In this document: piece after piece, positions 57,839 through 64,000 of the stretch | Layout: the number at the start of each line of letters is the position of its first letter | Numbering within the stretch: the stretch's first letter is position 1 | Assembly: GCF_008329905.1 (NCBI RefSeq) | Contig: NZ_CP032155.1 | Location: forward strand, 5,332,001 to 5,396,000 | DNA from: Mycobacterium sp. ELW1 | Lineage (GTDB): Bacteria > Actinomycetota > Actinomycetes > Mycobacteriales > Mycobacteriaceae | DNA: 64,000 nucleotides | Reading direction: 5' to 3' | Notes under the pieces: model-generated | What the model saw: only the letters and a program-made list of their open reading frames with translations | What the model was told of the DNA's origin: nothing | Database searches by the model: none | Translations under genes and position numbers: made by a program

Positions 57839-58474
57839 ATGAAGCTTGCCCCCGCCAAGACCGTCGGCCTCGTCGGCGCCGCCCTGCTCGTGGGTGCCGC
57901 CGCAGTCGGTTGCGGCAGCGACGACAAGGGGTCCGAATCGTCGTCGTCATCGTCGTCATCGTCGTCATCGGCCGCCTCGAGCTCATCGTCCGCCGCTTCG
58001 GAGACGTCCAGCGCGGCCGCCGCCCCAGCCGGTGACTACAGCAAACTGCTGCTGAAGGCCTCCGATATCGATCCGAGCTTCGTGGCCAGCGATCCGCAGA
58101 TCAATCCCAATGGTGTGAACGGCGTCGTCCAGTCGATGACGAACCCTGGCAAGAACGAAACCATCGTCTTCGCGATCGTCGTGAGCGAGGACGCCGCAGG
58201 CGCGCTCAAGGCCCTGGACTCCGCCAAGGCCGAGCTGCCCAAGGAAGTTGACGCCGCACCGAAGCCCGCCGACGTCGGCGACGGCGGCAACGGCATCATC
58301 GCCGCGGGCAAGTCGCCTGACGGCACGAAGGCCATCACCGAGGTGTACTTCACCCAGGGCAAGTCGCTGGTGAACATCGAATTCTCCAGTGCACCCAACG
58401 ATCCGGTGCAGGACGAAACCGCGCTGGCCATCGCCAAGATGCAGGACACCCAGGTCAAGAACAACCTGTCCTAA
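57839..58474 (+). CDS. Lipoprotein with Ser-rich linker
   Basis: A 211-aa lipoprotein from ATG 57839 behind AAAGGA. Signal peptide VGLVGAALLVGAAAVGC gives a lipobox Cys. A Ser/Ala linker of about 35 residues follows, encoded in part by a TCGTCGTCA 9-bp repeat (57938-57970). The C-terminal domain (KLLLKASDIDPSF ... AITEVYFTQGKSLVNIEFSS) resembles a family of mycobacterial substrate-binding or adhesion-type lipoproteins, not named here. Its link to the steroid genes is only positional. Confidence 0.82.
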   Translation: MKLAPAKTVGLVGAALLVGAAAVGCGSDDKGSESSSSSSSSSSSAASSSSSAASETSSAAAAPAGDYSKLLLKASDIDPSFVASDPQINPNGVNGVVQSMTNPGKNETIVFAIVVSEDAAGALKALDSAKAELPKEVDAAPKPADVGDGGNGIIAAGKSPDGTKAITEVYFTQGKSLVNIEFSSAPNDPVQDETALAIAKMQDTQVKNNLS

Positions 58475-58486
58475 AGTTTGGCCGCT

Positions 58487-58542
58487 CGACAGTAACGCCA
58501 CGGCGCGGAATCCCCGGATTTTCCGCCGTGGCGTTACTGTCG
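58487..58542. repeat. Perfect 19-bp-arm palindrome at the 3' edge of the DUF559 gene
   Basis: Arms CGACAGTAACGCCACGGCG (58487-58505) and its exact reverse complement (58524-58542) flank an 18-nt loop. The DUF559 stop codon (58534-58536) lies inside the right arm. The structure sits 12 bp after the lipoprotein stop and may act as a terminator for both converging genes. The same 19-mer recurs at 59411. Confidence 0.85.
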
Positions 58543-59376
58543 GTGCGACACAGCCGCAGCCACTCGGCGCCTGACCGTCCCAGGTGTGTCCTCGGATGTG
58601 AAACGGATGACCCGCCAACCGAGTTCGGCGAGGTCTTCGAAGCGACGAATGTCCCGGTCGCGCTGACGACGATCAACGCGGTGGTGGGCGCCTTCGTATT
58701 CGAATGCGATCTTCAGGTCTTCGTAACCCATGTCGAGTTCGGCGACCAGAACGCCGTACTCGTTGCGAACCGGAATCTGTGTCTGCGGTCGCGGGAAACC
58801 CGCCCGGACGATCACCAACCGCAGCCATGTCTCCTTCGGTGACTCCGAGCCCGGGTCGACAAGATCAAGCGCGGCCCGCGCTCGGACGATCCCTCGCCGG
58901 CCTTGATGCCGTTCAGCCAACAGCTCGACGTCGGCAACCTTCAAGCGCGTCGCGCGCGCCAACGCATCCACTGCCGTGATCGCCACATCCGTCGGATACC
59001 AGCACAGAAGATCGAGCGCGGTACGCGCGGGAGTGGTGCCGGCCATCCCGGCCTTACGGCACATCTCGTCGGCGTCAATACCGCAGGCACGGGCGATCAC
59101 GCCCGGTGTCGGCCGACGATTGGAATCGCTGATCTCTGCGGCGCGACGGCTGTCGATCCACCTCGCGCCGTGGACAGCTGACGCCGAAAAGCCGACGAGT
59201 ACGCCGCGCCGGCGTGATCGCAACCAGCACGCCGTGGCCCTTAGTACTGGAGTGAGCTCAGCCCCGGCCGGGATGTAGACGTCCTGATGGATCGCGCGGA
59301 ATCGTGTTCGCAACTGGTGCCGTGTCAGCAGGCCGGCATTGAGCGCTTCGCTTCCGATGAACGGCTCGTCCTCCAT
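58534..59376 (-). CDS. DUF559 (Vsr-like) nuclease-fold protein with AbiEi-like N-terminus
   Basis: A 280-aa protein. The N-terminal LLTRHQLRTRFRAIHQDVYIP and GFSASAVHGARWI resemble the AbiEi antitoxin winged-helix region often fused to DUF559. The C-terminal domain has VAELDMGYEDLKIAFEYEGAHHR, RDRDIRRFEDLAELGWRVIRFTSED, the PD-(D/E)xK-like DUF559 core with acidic and His residues. It is flanked on both sides by related palindromes, while M. tuberculosis has a PPE gene at this place, so this may be a mobile cassette. Nuclease activity is unproven. Confidence 0.82.
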   Translation of the reverse strand: MEDEPFIGSEALNAGLLTRHQLRTRFRAIHQDVYIPAGAELTPVLRATACWLRSRRRGVLVGFSASAVHGARWIDSRRAAEISDSNRRPTPGVIARACGIDADEMCRKAGMAGTTPARTALDLLCWYPTDVAITAVDALARATRLKVADVELLAERHQGRRGIVRARAALDLVDPGSESPKETWLRLVIVRAGFPRPQTQIPVRNEYGVLVAELDMGYEDLKIAFEYEGAHHRVDRRQRDRDIRRFEDLAELGWRVIRFTSEDTPGTVRRRVAAAVSHRQ

Positions 59377-59410
59377 GACCGGAGTGTGCCGCCGTCCACC
59401 GACAAGCCGC

Positions 59411-59466
59411 CGACAGTAACGCCACGGCGGGAAATCGGTTGATTCTCCACCCTGGCGTTACGCTCG
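59411..59466. repeat. Palindrome copy at the 5' edge of the DUF559 gene
   Basis: CGACAGTAACGCCACGGCG at 59411-59429 is identical to the left arm at 58487. Its partner CACCCTGGCGTTACGCTCG (59448-59466) is an imperfect reverse complement. It begins 35 bp upstream of the DUF559 start and ends 12 bp before the ltp2 stop. Confidence 0.8.
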
Positions 59467-59478
59467 GCGTCAAAGGCC

Positions 59479-60645
59479 TCAGCCCAGGATGATGCCGGAC
59501 GTCGGGACGCCCGTGCCGGCGGTGACGAGCACGTGCTCAACGTTGTCCACCTGGTTCACCGAAGTGCCGCGCAGCTGGCGCACCCCTTCGGCAATGCCGT
59601 TCATCCCATGGATGTAGGCCTCGCCGAGCTGACCGCCGTGAGTGTTGATCGGCAGCCGTCCGCCGATCTCCAGCGCACCGTCCTTGACGAAGTCCTTCGC
59701 ATCACCCGGCTCGCAGAAACCCAACTCCTCCAACTGAATCAGCGTGAAGGGGGTGAAGTGGTCGTAGAGGATGGCGGTCTGGATGTCGGCCGGCGTCAGA
59801 CCCGACTGCGCCCACATCTGCTTGCCCACCAAGCCCATTTCGGGCAACCCGAGTTCAGGCCGGTAGTAGCTCGTCATCGAGTACTGGTTCGGGCTCGATC
59901 CCTGCGCCGCCGCCTCGATGATGGCGGGCCGGTGCTTGAGGTCCTTGGCACGCTCAGCCGAGACGATCACCAGGGCCACACCACCATCGGTCTCCTGGCA
60001 GCAGTCCAGCAGCCGCAGCGGCTCGGCGATCCACCGCGAGTTCTGATGGTCCTCGATGGTGATCGGCTTCTCGTAGAAGTACGCCTTCGGGTTGTTGGCG
60101 GCGTGCTTACGATCCGCGACCGACACCGCGCCGAAATCACGGCTGGTCGCACCGGAGTAGTGCATGTAGCGCTGGGCGATCATCGCGACCTGCGCGGCCG
60201 GCGTCGACAGCCCGTGCGGGTACGAGAACGAGTTGTCCACGCCGGTGGAGTCCGCGTTCTCGACCAGTCGCATCTGCACCTGACCGAAGCGCATGCCGGA
60301 GCGTTCGTTGAAAGCCCGGTATGCCACAACACAATCCGCGACACCGGTGGCCACCGCGATCGCCGCCTGCTGCACGGTCGCACAGGCCGCACCGCCGCCG
60401 TGGTGGATCTTGGAGAAGAACTTCAGATCGCCGATACCGGTGGCCCGCGCGATGGCGACCTCGGTGTTCGAGTCCATCGTGAACGTGGTCATGCCGTCGA
60501 CGTCGGCGGGCGTCAGGCCCGCATCGTCGAGGGCGTCGAGCACCGCCTCCGACGCCAGCCGCAACTCACTGCGGCCGGAGTTCTTCGAGAAGTCGGTGGC
60601 GCCGATGCCGACGATCGCGGCCTTGCCGCTCAACTCGCCCGGCAT
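59479..60645 (-). CDS. ltp2: Steroid side-chain aldolase, thiolase-like
   Basis: A 388-aa thiolase-superfamily protein: AAIVGIGATDFSKNSGR, KIHHGGGAACATVQQAAIAVATGVADCVVAYRAFNERSG, and NTHGGQLGEAYIHGMNGIAEG. Ltp2 cleaves the last propionyl unit of the steroid side chain together with ChsH2. ATG 60645 overlaps the chsH1 stop (TGATG); a GTG one codon earlier is possible. Last gene of the igr-type operon. Confidence 0.93.
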   Translation of the reverse strand: MPGELSGKAAIVGIGATDFSKNSGRSELRLASEAVLDALDDAGLTPADVDGMTTFTMDSNTEVAIARATGIGDLKFFSKIHHGGGAACATVQQAAIAVATGVADCVVAYRAFNERSGMRFGQVQMRLVENADSTGVDNSFSYPHGLSTPAAQVAMIAQRYMHYSGATSRDFGAVSVADRKHAANNPKAYFYEKPITIEDHQNSRWIAEPLRLLDCCQETDGGVALVIVSAERAKDLKHRPAIIEAAAQGSSPNQYSMTSYYRPELGLPEMGLVGKQMWAQSGLTPADIQTAILYDHFTPFTLIQLEELGFCEPGDAKDFVKDGALEIGGRLPINTHGGQLGEAYIHGMNGIAEGVRQLRGTSVNQVDNVEHVLVTAGTGVPTSGIILG

Positions 60646-61046
60646 CACGCGGCACCGATCGTCAGCGTGGCGGTGGCGATCACGTGATCACCAAGACTGT
60701 TGCTGCCCACGATCTTCAGCGTGATCAAACCGTCCTCCACTGCCGTGACCTCACCCGAGAACGTCACCGTGTCATAGGCGTACCAGGGCACGCCCAGGCG
60801 CAGACCGATCGACTTGATCACGGCGGTCGGGCCGGCCCAGTCGGTGATGAACCGCTGCACCAGACCGGTGTCGGTGAGGATGTTGACGAAGATGTCCTTG
60901 GAACCCTTGGCCTGCGCCTTGTCCCGGTCGTGGTGGACATCCTGGTAGTCCCGGGTGGCGATCGCCGTCGAGACGATGAACGTCGGGTCTCCGTAGAACT
61001 TCAGCTCCGGCAGCTTGGTGCCGACTTCGATTGCAGGCGCGCTCAT
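60645..61046 (-). CDS. chsH1: Steroid enoyl-CoA hydratase subunit, MaoC-like
   Basis: A 133-aa hot-dog protein from MSAPAIEVGTKL with the hydratase Asp/His in RDYQDVHHDRDKA. ChsH1 is the catalytic partner of ChsH2 in M. tuberculosis (Rv3541c). ATGA overlap with chsH2. Confidence 0.92.
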   Translation of the reverse strand: MSAPAIEVGTKLPELKFYGDPTFIVSTAIATRDYQDVHHDRDKAQAKGSKDIFVNILTDTGLVQRFITDWAGPTAVIKSIGLRLGVPWYAYDTVTFSGEVTAVEDGLITLKIVGSNSLGDHVIATATLTIGAA

Positions 61047-62008
61047 TTGGCCGGCTCCCACGCGTAGTTGGTCCAGGCCGGGCCGACGTCGTTGGCCGGG
61101 AAGTCGATATACATTGCGCGGACGGGCATTCCGATCTTCACGGTAGAGGGATCGACGTTGCGCAGCTCACCGAGCATCCGCACGCCTTCGGAGAGTTCGA
61201 CAAGCGCGATCACGAACGGCAGGGTCCGGCCGGGCACCTTCGGTGCATGGTGCACCACGAAGCTGAAGACGGTGCCGTTGCCGCTGGCGACGACGTAGTC
61301 GGTCTCCTGCTCCTTGTCGAGCCACAGCGCCGGCACCGGCGGATGAACCAGCGTGCCGTCGCCGCGCTTCTGGATGCGCAGTTCGTGCGCGTTGACGCCG
61401 TCCCAGAAGAACTTGGTGTCCTTCGATGACGCCGGGCGCATGGCGGAATCGGCATCGAGGTCATCCGGCACCGACGAGGGGGCTGCCTCGGACTTATCAG
61501 CAGGGATGAACTTCATGATGCGCCACATCATCTCGGCGACATCCTCGTCACCGACCGACCAGGTGATGGTCTGGGTGATGAAGAACGCCTCGCCCAACGC
61601 GGTGCGCTTGGGGCCGACGACGTCGGTCAGCTCGGCGGCGACACTGACTTCTTCGCCGGGGCGCAGATAGCGGTGGTAAGTCTGCTCGCAGTTGGTCGCG
61701 ACGACGCCGATATAGCCTGCCTCGTCGAACAATTCGAGGATCTTGCCCAGCGGATCGTCATCGGGGCGAACACCGCCCAGACCCATCATCGTCCAGACCT
61801 GGATCATCGCCGGCGGGGCAACCAGGCCGGGATGCCCGGCCGCCTTGGCGGCATCGGAGTCGACGTAGATCGGGTTCTTGTCGCCGATCGCGTCGAGCCA
61901 GTGGTCGATCATCGGCTGGTTGACCGGATGCCGGCCGACCCGCGGCTTGCTCTTGCCTTCGGCCTTGACCCGCTCGGCCGCTGCCTTGATGTCGTCGACC
62001 GCGCTCAC
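61043..62008 (-). CDS. chsH2: Steroid enoyl-CoA hydratase subunit, MaoC-DUF35
   Basis: A 321-aa protein from GTG 62008 (GTGA overlap with fadE29). The N-terminal MaoC-like hot-dog domain (IGDKNPIYVDSDAAKAAGHPGLVAPP) lacks the catalytic His and so resembles the non-catalytic half. The C-terminal DUF35 OB-fold (FWDGVNAHELRIQKRGDGTLVHPPVPALW) recruits Ltp2. Corresponds to Rv3542c. Confidence 0.93.
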   Translation of the reverse strand: MSAVDDIKAAAERVKAEGKSKPRVGRHPVNQPMIDHWLDAIGDKNPIYVDSDAAKAAGHPGLVAPPAMIQVWTMMGLGGVRPDDDPLGKILELFDEAGYIGVVATNCEQTYHRYLRPGEEVSVAAELTDVVGPKRTALGEAFFITQTITWSVGDEDVAEMMWRIMKFIPADKSEAAPSSVPDDLDADSAMRPASSKDTKFFWDGVNAHELRIQKRGDGTLVHPPVPALWLDKEQETDYVVASGNGTVFSFVVHHAPKVPGRTLPFVIALVELSEGVRMLGELRNVDPSTVKIGMPVRAMYIDFPANDVGPAWTNYAWEPAK

Positions 62009-63168
62009 CGCGGAACCCTCGGCACCTTCAGGCCGGCAGCCGCGATCATCTCTCGCATGACCTCGTTCACTCCGCCACCGAATGTGATCACCAGATTGCG
62101 CTTGGTCTGGCTGTCCAGCCAGTCCATCAGCTCCGAGGTCTCCGGATCGGCTGGATTGCCATGTGCAGCAACGATTTCCTCGGCGAGTCGGCCCGCGTAC
62201 TGGATGCGCTCGGTACCGAAGACCTTGGTGGCGGCCGCATCCGCGATGTCGATCTCCTCGCCCGACGCCGCGACCTGCCAGTTGAGCAGTTCGTTGATGC
62301 GCCACATGGCCTTGAGCTCGCCCAGCGAGCGCTTGACGTCCGCATGGTCAAGCGGGGTGTCCCCGTTGCTACCGGGCTTTGACGCCCACGAATGGACCTT
62401 GTCGTAGAGCACCGCGAACCGGCCGGCCGGTCCGAGCATGACCCGCTCGTTGTTGAGCTGGGTGGTGATCAGTCGCCACCCGCCATTCTCTTCACCGACA
62501 AGCATGTCGGCGGGCACCCGCACGTCGTTGTAGTACGTGGCGTTGGTGTGGTGGGCGCCGTCGGACAGGATGACCGGCGTCCAGGAGTAGCCCGGATCTT
62601 TGGTGTCCACGATCAGGATCGAGATGCCCTTGTGTTTCACGGCTTCCGGATCGGTGCGGCAGGCCAGCCAGACGTAGTCGGCATCGTGCCCGCCGGTGGT
62701 CCACATCTTCTGGCCGTTGACGATGTACTCGTCACCCTGCTTGACCGCCGACGTCCGCAGCGAGGCCAGATCGGTACCGGCCTCCGGTTCGCTGTAGCCG
62801 ATCGCGAAGTGCACCTCACCGGCCAGGATCGCCGGCAGGAACTTCTTCTTCTGCGCGTCGGTCCCGTACTGCTGCAGGGTCGGTCCGACGGTCTGCAGCG
62901 TCACCGCGGGCAGCGGCACGTCGGCACGCTGGGCCTCGTTGACGAAGATCGACTGCTCGATGGGGCCGTAGCCCAGGCCGCCGTACTCCTTGGGCCAGCC
63001 GACACCCAGCTTGCCGTCGGAACCCATCCGCTTGATGATCGCGCGGTAGGCCTCGTTGTGCCGGTCGGACTCCATCGCCTGGGCTTCCTCAGGCGAGATG
63101 AGGTTCGAAAAGTATTCCCGCAGTTCAGCTTGCAGCTGCTTCTGCTCGGGGGTCAGCTCGATGAACAT
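62005..63168 (-). CDS. fadE29: Acyl-CoA dehydrogenase, steroid propanoyl side chain (ChsE2)
   Basis: A 387-aa acyl-CoA dehydrogenase, same length as M. tuberculosis Rv3543c: FAIGYSEPEAGTDLASLRT, QKMWTTGGHDADYVWLA, and FGGGVNEVMREMIAAAGL. With FadE28 it forms the alpha2beta2 ChsE1-ChsE2 enzyme acting on the three-carbon side chain. It ends with a 4-bp overlap with chsH2 and starts immediately after the fadE28 stop. Confidence 0.95.
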   Translation of the reverse strand: MFIELTPEQKQLQAELREYFSNLISPEEAQAMESDRHNEAYRAIIKRMGSDGKLGVGWPKEYGGLGYGPIEQSIFVNEAQRADVPLPAVTLQTVGPTLQQYGTDAQKKKFLPAILAGEVHFAIGYSEPEAGTDLASLRTSAVKQGDEYIVNGQKMWTTGGHDADYVWLACRTDPEAVKHKGISILIVDTKDPGYSWTPVILSDGAHHTNATYYNDVRVPADMLVGEENGGWRLITTQLNNERVMLGPAGRFAVLYDKVHSWASKPGSNGDTPLDHADVKRSLGELKAMWRINELLNWQVAASGEEIDIADAAATKVFGTERIQYAGRLAEEIVAAHGNPADPETSELMDWLDSQTKRNLVITFGGGVNEVMREMIAAAGLKVPRVPR

Positions 63169-64000
63169 TTACGCTCCCACCAGTTCGAGACGGTGTGCCT
63201 TGCCACCCAACAACCGGGTGAGATCTTTGATCGACGAGTAGTAGCGGTGCATCGGGTAGGTGATGTCCATACCCATGCCGCCGTGCAGATGGTGGCACAG
63301 TTGCATGACCGGTGGCGCCTGCGAAGTCACCCAGTAGCCAAGGATGTCAATGTCTTCGGTCGCATCGCGACCCTCGGACAGTGCCCAGGACACCGCCGTC
63401 GACGCCAACGTGATGGTTCGCGAGGCGATGTAGATCTCGGCGAGCTGCGCGGCGACGGTCTGGAAGGTCGACAGCGGCTTGCCGAACTGGTGCCGGTTGG
63501 CGACGTAGTCGGCGGTGAGCCGCAGCGCGCCTGCCACCAAGCCGGACGCGTAGGCGCCGACGGCGGCCACCACCAGCTGATTGATCCGCCGCACGGAATC
63601 GCTGCCGCCCAACACGTCTGCGCTGTCGACGGGGTGTCGGCGAAGGTGACGACGTATTCGTCGGCGTGCGTCGCCGACGGGGTCTTCGCCAGGCTGACGC
63701 CGGACGCCGTCGGCGACACGACCACCACACCGCTGTCGGTGCTCACGACGATCCAATCCGCCTGCTCGGCAAAGGGAACGCCGATCTTGGTGCCGTTGAG
63801 CTTGCCGCCCGTCAGCCGCGTCTCGGGCCGCTCGGGCAACGAACGACCCGGCTCGTTGAGCGCCGCGGTCAGCACCGCACCCTTGGCGACTCCGGCCAGG
63901 TAGCGATCCTGCTGAGAGTCGGACGCCAGGTCCAGCAGCGGCAGCAGTCCCAGACCGAGGGTCGCGAACGCGGGACTGATGTTGCCGAATCTGCCGATCT
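63169..64000 (-). pseudogene. fadE28: Acyl-CoA dehydrogenase (ChsE1), partial and frameshifted in this sequence
   Basis: The gene runs off the right edge. The visible 5' part reads FATLGLGLLPLLDLASDSQQ ... VTFADTP in one frame and then VDSADVLGGSDSVRRINQL ... LGGKAHRLELVGA in another. The switch is at a C4 run on the coding strand (63631-63634); one more C gives DTPVDS and a continuous FadE28. This is a typical homopolymer undercall, so the gene is probably intact. Corresponds to Rv3544c (339 aa), of which about 277 codons are visible. Confidence 0.88.

Overview
This is a high-GC (visibly about two-thirds G+C) mycobacterial chromosome segment, most likely from a fast-growing Mycolicibacterium-type species. 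From about 12.9 kb to the end, gene content and order follow the M. tuberculosis Rv3484-Rv3544c region from memory (cpsA, SDR, Rv3489, otsA, hsd4A, fdxD, fadE26/27, fadD17, ilvX, fadD19, echA19, cyp142, Rv3519-3523, kshA, hsaEGF, kstD, ltp2, fadE29/28). No RNA gene, CRISPR array or classical insertion sequence was seen.

Layout. 1-5.7 kb: the end of a large repeat-type secreted zinc metalloprotease, a membrane-anchored S53 (sedolisin) peptidase translationally coupled to a zinc-ribbon membrane protein, and two paralogous small exported proteins. 5.8-8.9 kb: a GAP-family membrane protein, an ammonium channel, DUF427 and DUF1232 proteins. 9-12.7 kb: a molybdenum hydroxylase (coxL-like on +, coxM/coxS-like on -) with the same 18-bp operator-like element in front of both transcription units. 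12.9-19.5 kb: LCP ligase, two oxidoreductases, three tandem Cys-containing small secreted proteins, a 54-aa ORF and otsA. otsA abuts hsd4A directly: the mce4 sterol-import locus that sits here in M. tuberculosis and M. smegmatis is absent from this junction.

19.5-64 kb is a sterol catabolic cluster. Side-chain activation and beta-oxidation: cyp142, fadD17, fadD19, fadE26/27, echA19, chsH3, hsd4A, ltp3/ltp4, and the igr-type operon fadE28-fadE29-chsH2-chsH1-ltp2. Ring degradation: kstD, kshA and hsaE-hsaG-hsaF. Accessory genes include F420-type LLM oxidoreductases, DUF35/MaoC proteins, a sulfotransferase-like protein, an IclR regulator and a ketosteroid-isomerase-like NTF2 protein. Six good KstR-type boxes (TnnAACnnGTTnnA) lie in the promoter regions, with a seventh candidate before the SDR at 16.2 kb. 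Non-steroid genes are interspersed: a cutinase, a haemophore-like protein, a PKD/glucose-dehydrogenase-like secreted protein, a RecQ helicase ending in a phosphoribosyltransferase-like motif, and a DUF559 nuclease-like gene bracketed by copies of a 19-bp palindrome arm.

Four genes are broken as written: fadD17, cyp142, kshA and fadE28. The breaks are noisy local duplications, a 55-nt poly-T tract and single-base homopolymer deficits. They look like sequencing or assembly defects rather than biology; readers should treat these genes as probably intact in the organism until re-sequenced.
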